64,000 bases of DNA from Rhopalosiphum padi (lineage: Eukaryota > Arthropoda > Insecta > Hemiptera > Aphididae): contig NC_083597.1 of the NCBI RefSeq assembly GCF_020882245.1, positions 68,178,152 through 68,242,151 on the forward strand. Reading direction: 5' to 3'. Position numbers and translations under genes: made by a program. This document shows positions 12,601 to 24,706 of the stretch, piece by piece; the stretch's first letter is position 1; each line of letters starts with the position of its first letter. The notes beneath the pieces are model-generated. The model was not told the origin of the DNA and did not search any database. It saw only the letters and a list, made by a program, of their open reading frames with translations.

Positions 12601-13912
12601 AAATGATGCCCAGTATGACAGTAACAGTATTCTTAAATAATTACTGTAATACGTATGTGATAAGAGAATTTGTTAGTCGAAAACCTAAAAAACGGACTAT
12701 CAAATAAATCTTTGATGTGCTATCGAAAAGTATGCGGTCAAAATTTACAACTTTTCCGTTTTCAGTAAGGTTTTTAAAAGTTTAAAAATCCTTTGTAAAT
12801 CGGTTTTAAAATTCACTTTTTGCCATAAATTGATACCTTTCTCAACTTTAACTCAACTTACTTGCATAAAGAATCTAGTTTTTGAAATCTAATATAATAA
12901 GAGTTAAAATTTGCAGAATTCGACCAAAATCAGACGGAAGTTTTTTTGATCTCGCTTTCTCGCAACAAATAATTAAATACGTCATCGGATATATACGTAT
13001 AACAATAAATAATAATAATATTATATCAGTAATACACAATACGAATATAGAGTAACAGTTTTATTTATATACTTATTAAAAATTTCAAAACATCCGACGT
13101 AAATAGGAATGCGTGATGGGATATAAGTGCAGGTGAAGTTTGCAGTGCGTTGCCATCATCGAAGAATGTCATCGACACACCCGAGGACGACAGCCGAAGA
13201 ATATCTGCGTCCGACATTATCACGCAGCAACCGTGATTTTCGAAAAGTCGTGGTCGTCGTCAAGTACCCATGCCTGCAGGCTGCAGTACTCAATGAAATT
13301 TTTAATTAGATTTTGTCCCCCCCCCGGTTGCAATATAATAATACGTTATGTCAAATGGTCGATGAAAAAAAAGCAATGACCAATTGATTTAAAAAATATC
13401 GATTCCAGAAGTCCTGTAGGTAGAGTTTTAAAATAACTTATCTATTTCATCACTTACTATTTTTTACCTGTGGTCATCCTGCCTGGTGGTGGTCAGTCTT
13501 ATACCAAAATATATCTAAATAATAATACAAATTGATTTTATCAATTATTTTGTCAAAAGTTAAATCATTTTCAGTTTTAAATACTAAAGAATATTATTTC
13601 TCATAGTGTGTGAATATTTAAAAGGAACATATTATTTTAAAATGTAAATACGTATTACTCAATTTATAATTGTTGAAAGACTTACTCAGTTTCCTTTGGA
13701 GTTCATTAGAAAAATATAAAAATAATGACAACTGTTAATCATAATATTATAAATATATATATACGAGTATAGTGTCTATATTAATTTAAAAACGATCGAT
13801 GAAATAAATTATATGATTTATATTTCGTGCAGTGCTTATTTTTCTCATACTATCCTGGTATTTTGACGAGTTGGAAATGTTCTATTTTATGTTCTATAAG
13901 TTCTGTTTTTAG
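9691..13912. other. AT-rich non-coding DNA
   Basis: No recognised gene. Slightly less AT-rich patches occur at about 10680-10750, 11300-11400 and 13120-13320. The last holds overlapping short open frames without recognisable motifs. The stretch at 12660-12960 has the look of an old dispersed repeat (long T-rich strand, few CpG), but no second copy was seen here. An open frame at 10853-11137 has no family features. Confidence 0.5.
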
Positions 13913-14081
13913 TCTATGAAAAATAATAGCTCGACCGCGAGTTACTTAGAACTCTTAATTAGTAGAATCGACGGGTTAATAAACTCTTCGTATTTTGAGG
14001 TAAAATTTATAAATCTTTACGCCCGAAGAAAAGATCTGCCCGATGAAATTTCCCGAAAAAAATTGCGGGAAACCATGGAAG
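13913..14081 (+). CDS. candidate internal or first coding exon, unknown product
   Basis: A good polypyrimidine acceptor (TTCTGTTTTTAG) ends at 13912 and a good donor (GAAG|GTAAAC) follows 14081, enclosing 169 nt. The frame beginning TCT ATG is open throughout. It encodes a charged, helix-like peptide of about 55 residues containing ELLISRIDGLI, INLYARRKDLPDE and ISRKKLRETMEG. Codon third positions include G and C, unlike the AT-rich flanks. A TAG lies directly in frame upstream, so either the ATG at 13916 starts translation or the acceptor is used. I do not recognise the family. No partner exons were identified. Confidence 0.35.
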
Positions 14082-16318
14082 GTAAACATATTGTATATAA
14101 TAAAATACAAGTATAATATAATATATTATATAATACGCGGAACATTTTAGAGGTCAACAAACTTATTCTGAGATAATAATATACTGCAGTATTATATTAT
14201 ATACCTAGAAATAAATTGTTTTTTTTTTTTATATATATATATGAGAATATACAGCGAAGAAAAGTCGACTGCAGTATAGTGTAGGTAAGTGGATACCACT
14301 AAAAAGCTTTTCCAACCTACGCCTTGCGGGTACCTTGTTATGCATATATATATATTTAATATTATAATATATTGTGGGGCCTCGACAAACGAGCATTTAT
14401 CAACTTGTACAGCTTCTTCTCTCGCCGCCGTCGCGGTTGCAGTGTGCAGTCATCGGTGCCGCGCTCGATTCTTTTGTCAAACTGCCGCTGCTATTTTCCT
14501 TTTATTTTTATTCCGTTTTCACCTCGCTCGCAGTTTATTAAAAGGGTTTTTTTTTTTGCTGTCGAACGTTTTACTCAACGACGGTGATTATAAATTATTC
14601 AAAGGCGTCGGCGATGGGTGGGTGATCGGTAGTGGTTGCGCGTTGATGAGGGGGAGCTGGGTAGTAGTCTAACGTATAGGATTTTTTTTTTTTTTTACAA
14701 TGTAGTGTCAATTTGTTTATTTTTTGAAAGTCACTTTTTATTTATTTATTTATAGCGGACTTGCTCGCAAACAGATGTCACAAATAAGGAACACTCGATC
14801 CGCGTGTTTATTTATTTCCACGTCGTCGAAGACTATTGATCTTGTTGTCGTCGTCATCTGTCTGTCTGTCATGATGGCAAAAAAAAAAATCATTTCAAAA
14901 GCTATCCGTTCACGTAGTGTTTGAATAATATTCGATGCGAGCATCGCACGGCGGATAGAAATCGTTGAGTTGCTGAAATGTAACATAAATATTGTGACGA
15001 TCGTCATTATAGTATATCTATCCTATTTTTCCTATACAACGTTTACCGACCACAATATGAAATTTAAAACTGTATCATGTATTAGGGATAGCTCAATAGC
15101 TGGAGGTATACTGAGAAAATATAAATTGAGGTATACATCACGGTATTTTTGAATTAATATACTATATTATTTACTCTCCCGGCTTATCGCTTAAATATAT
15201 GTTTCAGAATAATATAATTTTTTTAAAACCAGACTGGCCTAACCCAAAACATAAAAATATTCACTAGATGGTATCAGAATTAATTTTTTTTTTTGCATTG
15301 GACAATTAATAATTAATTTCGGAATCAGATAGCAGCCTAACTCGAAGATAGTAGATTAAAGCATCTCTCTGTCATGGCCTTTATGTAACTGATTATTGTA
15401 GTTGAATAATTTATTGCAGAACCACAGTATTCCAATGGTTAGGTCATTTTTACCACTATGTATTATTTGAAATAACTATGTCTTAAAATAATTATTATAG
15501 TGGCATAATCACGGCCAAATAGTTTCTCAATTAAGAAACTAAATACAATTAAAAAAAAAATTAAAAAAAAAAAAAACATCATATTTAAATTATACTACAA
15601 GCTGCGTAATATTATTTCATAAGTAATAACAATAATACGCTTTTTATTATATAAAACAGTTTTGTATATTATTTGTTTTTTAAATGTTTTAAAAAGTACA
15701 GAAATTAAATTTAAATTTGCAAAGTGGAAGACTCTTGGGTCGTTGGAGCGAAGTTGATGAGCCAAGTAACCAGTGGGTAGAGCAATTTTAATTTTAAAAA
15801 TAGAAAAATGTTAAAAATATCCGAAAACGATTAGTAGTTTTTCTCTTAAAATAATGGAATTATACTGGATAAGTTTTTCTGGCGCTATGTGTCTCATATC
15901 GATGAAAGCCTTTAAATTGTGGTGGTTTTGTTCTGGATTTGTGACGTATCATATAGGTACCTACCCCGCATAATACGTACGTTCGCCCGCGCACATATCG
16001 TGGCATTCCTACCACACGCATTGGGTTCTTATTGGATAGATAGTTGTTGTAGTACTCTATTACAATATAATATTATGCCACACGTGCGTTTATTATAACG
16101 CTGGCAAAATTTGAACTGCACACACACACACACACACACACATACATAATATAATACTGTATAATATACAGATATACGTAAAGGATAAATGTTATCGTTT
16201 CGTTTGGTGATTTATAAGGCGAAGGACTGTAGAAAAGGGCTGCGCTAGAGGACACGCGATATACTATATTATAATAGGACACATTGCGGAGGTTACGGTT
16301 GGCGTATAATATAATATG
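14082..16318. other. non-coding DNA with scattered low-complexity tracts
   Basis: No recognised gene. A less AT-rich patch at 14380-14660 has overlapping open frames on the plus strand rich in Ser/Arg/Ala and Phe, typical of mixed low-complexity DNA. A similar patch lies at 14760-14960. A 25-codon open segment near 15712-15790 (containing GRWSEVDEP) ends in TAA and has no supporting splice signals. Confidence 0.5.
16119..16142. repeat. (CA)12 microsatellite
   Basis: Twelve uninterrupted CA units. On the minus strand it generates an artefactual Val-Cys run in one open frame. Confidence 0.95.
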
Positions 16319-16347
16319 TAATAATAATAATAATAATAATAATAATT
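16319..16347. repeat. (TAA)n microsatellite
   Basis: About nine uninterrupted TAA units at the boundary between AT-rich DNA and the CpG-rich island that follows. Confidence 0.95.
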
Positions 16348-17215
16348 CCGAAATGTCCCCGTTGTCGTTTTTACTCCTCTCGAACGGCGGTCGACGGTCG
16401 CGTCCCTTTTCGCAACGGAACGCGCGTTATCTTTATGACGTATTGCGTGTATAATATTATATAACTTTATATAACGGTTATTTACGATCTCCTCCGGCCG
16501 CGGCGTTATCGAAAACTTTTTTCTCTGATCTCGTCAAAGAGACGTGAGCTCATCGTACATAAAATAATGATATGGACGAGAAAGAGACCTATAAAAACGT
16601 TAAATAATGATAAAATATAAAAGCAGCTGACAAACGCGTATTTTTGAAGGCGGCAAAAACTAACCGATTATATAGAGTGTGAGGAAGTGATGTGGAAAAA
16701 AATAAGGAAAAATTGAGAAGAAAAAAATATTATACAATATGTTATAAGTATATATTATATATATATATATATATTAATACGTGTTTACGACGATGAAATT
16801 GCGACGGGGTCACTTTTTTCCGTGAGAAAATTTGTAGGCTGTCGGCGACGTGACGCGTAATGGATACAGTTAAAGCCCTGATAGTCCGAGTGTGACGGGT
16901 CGGGGTCAAGCCTGTAAAAAATGACGTTGCCTCCGCCACGTCGCCGCTACTGCTGTAGTTTCCTAGACGAAATAATCCCTCTGCATCCCAAAACGGGGCA
17001 TTTTTTTCTCATTCTCGTCCCTTCACCGCTGCTACGCACACCCCTCACGTTCGGTACATTTTCTCATTTTCCGCCTTTTTAGATTAAACGCTGCCGCTAC
17101 CGCCGTATTCTTGTTAACGCCGGCAGCTGCTACACTAGAACGATCGCCCCAGCGTTGATCATATTACGCCACCGCGCACCGTTGAGTTCTTCGTTAATAA
17201 TAATATATAGCTATG
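16348..17215. other. CpG-rich island, no recognised gene
   Basis: GC/CpG-rich blocks at about 16365-16560 and 16780-17210 are separated by an AT-rich stretch. Sequence words such as CCGCCGTC, CGGCGTT and GCTGCCGC are frequent. No open frame resembles a known protein. It could be a promoter or 5' UTR of a gene whose coding exons lie elsewhere. Confidence 0.45.
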
Positions 17216-18417
17216 TCGACGTTCAGCTAGACGTTCGCTATAATATTTATGTATAATTATTTATTATAGATATAACGTTCAGTTTTTCATTCTTAAAATT
17301 CAATAATATCATACTGTATAAAATACAAACTATATATAGGTATGCATGTAAATAATATAATAAGTAGTTTAATGTAATCTTATTATAATATTATAATATT
17401 GTCATATTGATATACAATTTTTTTTTTATCAAATAGGTAGATGTGCCGTGAAATAGTTAAATAGTTTGATAATATAGGTAAATTCAATCTAAATAATATT
17501 AAAGTTAACAACACAAAGTTTGTTTGGAAAATTTGCTGTGTTGTGTAGTGTTTGTTACTTTGGATTGACGAGGAAAGGTACGCCGAAATTATACCTATAT
17601 ATAGGTACGTATATACACTATAAAATATTATACATATATAGCTAGGTTCCAGCTAGTAATGTTAAATGGAATTTTTGTTCAAAACACTCATCTAACAATA
17701 TCAAAAACTAAAATAAAATCATACGTCTTTGTTAGGTATTCGAATGATACCATGTCATACGGATGCAGGCTATATACGTTCCAGTACTATACGGGTGTAT
17801 ATATGGGTGTATGTGATTGCATACACATAATATCAGATATATTTTTAAATGCGCGATATTTGTATAAGTTCTGTAACGAAAACGTCTGTTTAGATTTTAT
17901 TTTTGAACTATATAATTCCAAAAATAAAGTATTTAGAATTTAACAACGTACGTATATGCCGCTGTATAATATATATAATATACGTAATATATACGTATAC
18001 CTATAAGATATTGTGGTAGGTACCTACTGCGATTTACATCTGGTTAATAAGAGTATATGTTAGGCACGTCACCGTTTGTGAATTAACTAATTTAAATGAC
18101 AAAGATATAAAAGGAGGAGAAGGATTAAGGCACCATATAGACACCCCCCCCGCCGAAATTGTTTTCACCCCCGACTGTCATATATTATTATTGTTATGTT
18201 ATTGAATACAATATAAGGTTATAGAATAACGACAATAAGGTAGAATATTCGTATTATCATAATAATGTAGAAATAATATACGTATAGTATTATATAGGTA
18301 CTGTATTTGCAAAGGCGCTCGCGACAGTAATATTATATAAACTTAAACGACGGTGCGTTATTATTATTCGCTGGTTTTGAATTCGATATGCTTAAGTTAT
18401 ATTAAGTAACATTTAAT
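17216..18417. other. AT-rich non-coding DNA
   Basis: No recognised gene. The 94-codon frame at 17659-17943 is rich in Tyr, Ile, Asn and Phe, has no motif, and is treated as chance. A short C run (CCCCCCCC) lies near 18145. Confidence 0.5.
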
Positions 18418-18620
18418 ATAATAATAATAATAATAATATAGTATTGAACAATCGCGCTTTGTCGTCGTTTTTGGGCCGCAAAAGTCTCCTGCGCTTCGGG
18501 ATACGCGGTAACGCTCACTGCAGAATCGCTTTGGTAACCGCGGTCGTCGCGTTTGCCACAATTGCTGTTTACTGCGCGTCGGATCGGTATCAAACGAACG
18601 CATAATATCTCGTTTATAAT

Positions 18621-18625
<5 letters not shown>

Positions 18626-18654
<29 letters not shown>
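18626..18654. repeat. (TG)14 microsatellite
   Basis: About 29 bp of uninterrupted TG units, directly visible. Confidence 0.95.
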
Positions 18655-18656
<2 letters not shown>

Positions 18657-18799
18657 TCGCGCATGTACACGGTTCTACGTATACGCGCGTATATATGCAA
18701 CGTGAATCATAAATACAAAGCTCGGATCGGCGTCTAGGGAATAGTGCACATGAAAATCGTTCGACCCTCCGTCGCTTCTAGTGGAATAGGTGGTTGTAT

Positions 18800-18822
18800 G
18801 TGTGTGTGTGTGTGTGTGTGTG
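18800..18822. repeat. (GT)11 microsatellite
   Basis: A second GT tract about 150 bp downstream of the first, followed directly by GGCGGCGGT triplets. Confidence 0.95.
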
Positions 18823-19080
18823 GCGGCGGTGCTGCTGCTGCAAACAGATAAGACCACCGCCGCCACCGCCGTCGTCCCACCCGGAGGGTCCGCGAACGTT
18901 TGACGGGCACCGCTGCCGGTGACGTTGATAAATACGCGATTCATTCATGTCGTGGGCGCGCGTGCGAGTGCACTACAAAGTATGACCCAGTCTTTTGCAA
19001 CGCGTTTTTTTCTCTCCCCCTATACAATATCTATCTATAACTGCTCTCTGCCCGGCCATTGGAGTCGTTTTGTGCATCGT

Positions 19081-20284
19081 TTATATTATATTATATTATA
19101 TTTACGTATAAATGCATGCAGACGTGCTCTGACACTCGAAGTCGACGTACCAAAATATTAAAATACAAAACAATATTTTTCACATTTATTCGCAATATAC
19201 ATTCGATCAGCCCCACTCATGTGTTGATCATGCTCATTTATGATGTATGTATTACACAATACTGATGTAGTGTGTACTAAACAAGTAAGATAAATAATAA
19301 TATTTTGTGCGCAATACGTGCAGTACACAGCCGCCATTCCTCTAAAAACATTTCACGATCAGCACAATAATAAAGTTGTTATTAATATTATTGCGATTTT
19401 AATTGTTTGGTCGTAAAAACGACTAAATTATAACAACAAAACATTATTTTCCCAAAATGTATTGTATTCGATAAGTTAATGCCACACAAATTTTAAACTC
19501 TTCGAGTATAATTAGAACTTTTTAAAATATCTTTTAAATAAGAAGAAAATTTCTGTGTAATAATACGACGTTTAAAACTATTATGTATTAATTGTCAATA
19601 TTTCAATTTGATGTTCAACTTTTTCTAAATAATGTTAAGTTTTTTGTCTTTCTATTAAAAATGTTTAAATTTGGATATGGGCCCTTATGCTGTGTTTACT
19701 AATTAGTTGTACAAAATAATTTTTACTAGTATTGAGTTTATGTATTAAAATTTAATCAATTGGATCTGTTGCTGGATCGGATACTGGTGTGTATGAATTT
19801 AAAAATAATATTTTAAACATTTGCTTCAATATTATGTATATTATTCTCATAAGTAACTAAGTTGATGGAAAAAATGTATTTATATTAGTTAAGTCAATGT
19901 TAGTATAGCGTTAACCATTATGAGCTATAATAATTAATCCGGAGAAAAATACTAACTTCACTTTGATAAAAAAGTTAATTAATTTTTTTTACTACTATAC
20001 GGGTAACAAATTTAGTGATTGTGCATTAAAAATAAAATTTAAATATTTTGTGAAAAATGAATCCTATTTTATGAGATATTCCTTTTTATTGCACAATGCA
20101 CACTATTATAGTACCTATAGTATCTTAGAGACAATGACACGTTTGTGTTAACTAAATATTATTGAATAAAAGAATATTTATAAATATATAGTATTATATT
20201 ATACAATATAGTTGAAAAAATGTAATTAGTTTCAGTTACCTAGCTTAGTTTAGATTATAGATAATATGTATTAAGATGATTTTA
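19081..20284. other. AT-rich non-coding DNA
   Basis: No recognised gene. Words related to the repeat at 20285-20393 (AAGTTAA, TAACTAGT, TTAGTTAAG) recur at 19840-19990, so part of this stretch may belong to the same or a related old repeat family. Confidence 0.5.
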
Positions 20285-20393
20285 ACTTACTTAATGTATT
20301 ATTTTTCAAATCAATTGAAATAATTAAGTTTTTACAATAGATTTTTTAACTAGTGAAGTTAAAAAGTCATAGAAAACTAAATTTTTAACTTAG
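20285..20393. repeat. dispersed repeat copy, partner at 9577-9690
   Basis: Collinear with 9577-9690. It shares TTATTTTTCAAAT, the AAGTT block, TTTAACTAGTGAA and AGAAAAC...TAA in order. Boundaries are approximate. Confidence 0.5.
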
Positions 20394-20790
20394 ATGTAAT
20401 TTAAACTAGTTAACACTAGTTATTTGCTGATCAAAATCGTTAACTTTACTTGTTGTTAATAAATTATATTATACTAAATAGTCGTCAAGGGAGAAAAATA
20501 TAGAAATATAAAATATATAACATTTTCCTTTTCGCAAATAAGTTATATTTTGATTTATTTTTTTAATACTAAAATTAGTGGTCAACATGACTGTTTTCCT
20601 GTATTAAATTCAAGTTAAATATATTAATTACAGTTTGATTTAACTTAATTTACTTTATAACTCACTAGCAAGTACATAACTGCGTACTAATGATTTCAAT
20701 GTATATTACTGAAAGAAATTTGATTCGTATTTATCAATAATAGTTGTAAAGCGAAATGTCTCAAATAGTTGCTATAGTGACTTATTGAAA
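20394..20790. other. AT-rich non-coding DNA
   Basis: Nothing recognisable beyond further TTAACTAGTT-like words that may extend the adjacent repeat. Confidence 0.5.
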
Positions 20791-20906
20791 TCATTTCGCG
20801 AATCTCCAAATAACCGGACCTCGTAGTACGGTAAACATCACATAAATGCTACCAAAGAGGGTTGTCCTTGTCACTTCTACATAATAAATTAATAATACAC
20901 TGACCT
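20791..20906 (-). CDS. candidate terminal coding exon, unknown product
   Basis: On the minus strand a good acceptor (ACATGTTTTCAG) is followed by a frame open for about 38 codons to a TGA at 20791. The peptide is hydrophobic and could form one membrane segment. It contains SVLLIYYVEV, then TTLFGSIYVMFTVLRGPV, and ends RFAK. The segment is less AT-rich than its flanks. I recognise no family. The reading phase does not fit splicing from the donor at 22127, so the two cannot be joined by eye. Confidence 0.22.
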
Positions 20907-22051
20907 CTGAAAACATGTAAATTTTAAACGGGTGTATATCGATATATATATAACGATGTGAACATGATGTTAAATGGCGTATTCTAGATTTTTTCATGTT
21001 TGTGAGAGAGAGGAGCTATAATTAAAATCTATAATTGTATAATTCTTAATAAATGTTAAAAAATATATAAATGATTTCTGCAGTTATAAAATATACAAAA
21101 CTGACTACACATCAAGTAAAATTCTAATTAAATAGCTTGAAAATAACTGATTTTGAATGTATATTTTGATATATATAGTTATATATTATTATTAGAATTC
21201 TTCATTTTTATAAAATAGTTATATAAATTATTACATTGTTTCTCTAAAAAATAATTTTTGGAAATCTCCTTTACATTTTCCTTTCAATATCACTTATAAA
21301 CGTCACAATTTAATTTGAAAAATCGGTAGTATAAGAGAGTTCAATTATGTAAACCTGTTTAAAAAAAACGAAAAAAATGACGCATTTTTTTTAAAAAAAA
21401 AAGAGAATATTTTATATTATGATAAAACAGAGGATAGTTCAGCGCGTTTCGTGTGTATTATACGACAACAATATACTGAAACGTCGACTAGTGTGGAGAT
21501 ATTATCTAATATCTATTATATAGATAATGACGAATTGACGAAAATACCGTTTAAAATAACCGCAGAGTATAAACTTACTTCGCGGATTCGCTCCCTAAAT
21601 GAGTAGTGAAGAGATAAGGAGAGAGAGAGAAAAATGAAAGGGTGAGAGAAAAAGAGGAACCTTCCGGCTATTATGTTATATTCGTATGATAAAAATTATA
21701 ATAGTGATTGGATAGCCATCATGTCCCGTCTGGTTCGGTCAACACCTTTCGCGCTCACAGCGGCTGTTTGAAAACACTATTTTCGACAGACTGGCAGTTG
21801 ATGTATATTTTTTTTACTATCGTCAATCGTTATCGGTATAGACAATATCTATAGTCAATAATAATAGTATTAACACGTTTTGCGTATTTTTTATATAAAT
21901 AAACGATGACGCGTATCGAATTTAGTAATATGAAAGCTAATCTAACCTATATATATATCTATTTGCAAGTAACCTCAAATTATAAATGTGATAGGTTGAT
22001 AGGTACATAACATAGGCTGTCGATTGATGTACAGTCGGTTGAATGTGAATA
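20907..22051. other. non-coding DNA
   Basis: AT-rich up to about 21400. The part at 21420-21800 is mixed, with a GA-rich purine stretch (about 21618-21660) and a moderately GC-rich segment at 21720-21800. No coding frame was recognised. The mixed part could be regulatory. Confidence 0.45.
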
Positions 22052-22417
22052 TTATGTATTATGTGTAATACGTATTAGGTATAATAGGTATATGATATTT
22101 AATATTAGACATATTTTTAATTTATCAAAAACATACCTCGCTACATTAATATTTGCTGCACTGCTGCTATATAGATTCCTGAATACCCCTTTATGCGCAT
22201 TGCTTATATAGTTATATAATAGGTAAACGCAAATGAAAAAGCCCAAATAATACTTTAATGGCTTACAATTTTTTTTTAGCGTATAAGTAGGTAAAGCGAG
22301 ATAGGGTAATTGCAAGAATCCCTCCGGGCCAGCGTGTATGCAAAATATATTTAAATTTTTCGTCCGCAATATAATATATAAAATAAAAAATAAAAATGTT
22401 ATTTTACATATATACAT
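22052..22417 (-). CDS. 121-codon open frame in AT-rich DNA, unknown product
   Basis: An ATG-initiated frame of 121 codons is unusual at this AT content, where stop codons are frequent. A strong donor (GCGAG|GTATGT, minus strand) lies inside it with the intron starting at 22126, so a shorter exon ending at 22127 is an alternative to the whole frame. The peptide has hydrophobic and aromatic stretches (FLFFILYIIL; YLGFFICVYLLYNYI), a GPEGFLQLPYL segment and a SSSAANINVARY segment. I know no matching family. It sits beside the CpG-rich island at 22.4-23.1 kb, which would be its upstream side. Chance is a real alternative. Confidence 0.22.
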   Translation of the reverse strand: MYICKITFLFFILYIILRTKNLNIFCIHAGPEGFLQLPYLALPTYTLKKNCKPLKYYLGFFICVYLLYNYISNAHKGVFRNLYSSSAANINVARYVFDKLKICLILNIIYLLYLIRITHNT

Positions 22418-22439
22418 ATATAATATATATGTATTATTT

Positions 22440-23110
22440 TATCACCGTCCAAACCCGCTGGTCCCCAGCACCTCTACCCCTCGACCCGTCCTGTATGTAT
22501 ATTGTATAATATATATATATATATTATATACTAGCTATTATCGCCCGAGAAATTTACGGCTGTCCCGACGTTGTCAACTGCGAGCTTATCGGCGCCATAG
22601 ATCCCCACTGCACGGGGCGCGGGGGAGAGTGAAAAAAATCTCCCCTCCCGATCTCGGTGAGCAGGAACGCGTATATCGTCTCTCTCGACCCCACCACTAT
22701 TTCCCCGTCGTTTTATTCACCACCATAAATACGGAGTGTACGCACACGCATACACATACTCTCTCTCTATTGCATTCTCTCTATCCCTCTCTCTCTCTCG
22801 TATATCGTATATATAATACATAAACGACGCGACTTTTGCATAGAATCGAATTCCGGACGTTCGATGGTATCGCCAGCGGCGGCGGCGGCTGCTTCTGCTG
22901 TACAATCCCACGGGATGGTGCAGGGAAGTCGAGGGGTTTGTTATGTTCGCTATATGCGTACGACCCCTTCGCCGCCGGTCCCGCGTGTGTTATCACAATA
23001 CGACCAGTTGCCACCCGCTCACGGATCGTCGTCGCGGCAGGCGATATTATACTTGTTTGCATATACTTTTCATTATGCGCGCGCGCGTCAATGAGTATGC
23101 CCCCGAAAAG
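22440..23110. other. CpG-rich island with CT-rich tracts
   Basis: A GC/CpG-rich stretch interrupted by TA tracts and by CT-rich sequence at about 22755-22800. GGCGGCGGCGGCTGCTTCTGCTG-type triplets lie near 22875-22900. Multiple overlapping open frames on both strands reflect this composition, and none resembles a known protein. It is possibly a promoter or 5' exon region. Confidence 0.5.
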
Positions 23111-24706
23111 CTTCTACTTGCAAACGTTGTTTGGGGTATTTTTGTTGTTGTTGTTTTTTTAGTTTATTTTATCACCTCACCACGCACTGCAGCCGGTGTG
23201 TCGGTTTTATTATTTCATCCTATTGCGTGCCGTATACACGCAGTATATGATGATGGCTCTGAAGGGTTCTAGGTCATTTTGTACAGCCGGGTAAAAATTT
23301 AAAAATTTACATTTCAGAACGCGGATACTTTGTACTATGATATACAAATAAACATACATATAGTATAAAAATATATACGAACCGTGAGAACTGCGGAGAT
23401 TAGTAGTACGATTATTGTCGTTATTAATTTTATTGATATAAATATATTATACACATATATGTATATATAGGTAATATTTTCCAAGTGTGATGTCGAACTT
23501 AATCACACTATCGTTTATGTTTATCGTTGAAATTAATTATACTAACATGGTGACTACTATAATGATGGTATTTTATAAATATACATTTGTGGATACGTTG
23601 TTCTTCCAGACAAATTGGAAAATACTTATCAAGAAATGCTATTAAGTATCGTTATAGCATCTGTTAAAAATGAACTCCTCTTAAGCCTGAGCGAGTAATA
23701 ATAGATTTTGAGTTAAGAGTAAATGTAATAAATCGAATTTTTAATGGAATGTTTAGATTTAAGGCAAAATAAAACTATATATATATATATATATATATAT
23801 AAAACGAATGTATTTTTAAAGAGTGCAAAAGTGATTACTTCATTGGTATTTTTAATAATTCATGTCATTTTGGACGAAATAAGTCATATGTAAGTAAGTC
23901 ATACTTTCCATTTCATACTTATATTAAGTTACATTAGGTATAACTTATATTTTTCTGTATTTATCATTTAAGCTGCAAAGCATATTTCCATTACATTATT
24001 TTTTGTATTTGTTATTAAGCCCCTTTCAATATATACAATTATGTAAAATTTATATTTCGCTCTTGCATCATAGTTGAGTTTAGTTAATTTTTTACACGCA
24101 TCAGTAACCGATGTACCGTGTGACTAGTCACTAGTGTTATTTATAATATTGTTTTAAACAATAATAATACAATGGGCATAATACCATGGCATTACTGTCT
24201 ATTAGTGTGCAGCAGCCTACATATAATTTTAAAATAAGACGGCCATGTATCTGTACAGTCTGTAAAGAATTCATTAGCCAGTGTTGCTGCATATTATGTA
24301 TAATATTATTAATTATAGTTGTTACCCAATAGTAACATCAATAAATAATAATACACGAGTACAAGTCACGGTGGTGCACAAACAATAACTTACTATACAT
24401 TTATGGTGCACGACGCAGTGTTGGTCTCCGAGCCCGTCGTTAATCAATTTATGATCGGCTTATCGTCTTGCTGTCTCGGGTCACTACGTCAACCAAAATC
24501 GTCATTGCTCTGCTAGCACAGTATTAATAAAACTATTACAAATAATAATATTTATTATTATTATTAGGGGTTATTATAATTTAACATAGAATTAATTAAT
24601 TGACTTTATAGAGTAATTCTAAATTTATACATATTGCATAGGATAGGTATTATATTGAATTGAAAATGATTTTATAGCACAATAAAAATTGAACGTATCT
24701 TGTAGG
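23111..24706. other. AT-rich non-coding DNA
   Basis: No recognised gene. It contains a TA tract at 23776-23800, a 12-bp palindrome GTGACTAGTCAC near 24119-24131, and a mixed-composition patch at 24410-24520 without a coding frame. Confidence 0.55.
23776..23800. repeat. (TA)12 microsatellite
   Basis: An uninterrupted TA run, directly visible. Confidence 0.95.

Larger units (their letters stand above)
18418..19080. other. CpG-rich island with TAA and GT microsatellites
   Basis: It starts with a TAA tract (18418-18437) and contains GT tracts at 18626-18654 and about 18800-18822, each followed by GC-rich sequence with GGCGGCGGTGCTGCTGCTG-type triplets. Open frames on both strands reflect these triplets (Thr-His, Ala and Ser runs) and are not convincing proteins. 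It may be a promoter or UTR. Confidence 0.5.

Noticed and set aside
18397..18944. Several minus-strand frames with Tyr, Ile or Thr-His runs
   Set aside because: They are generated by TAA and GT microsatellites inside a CpG-rich island.
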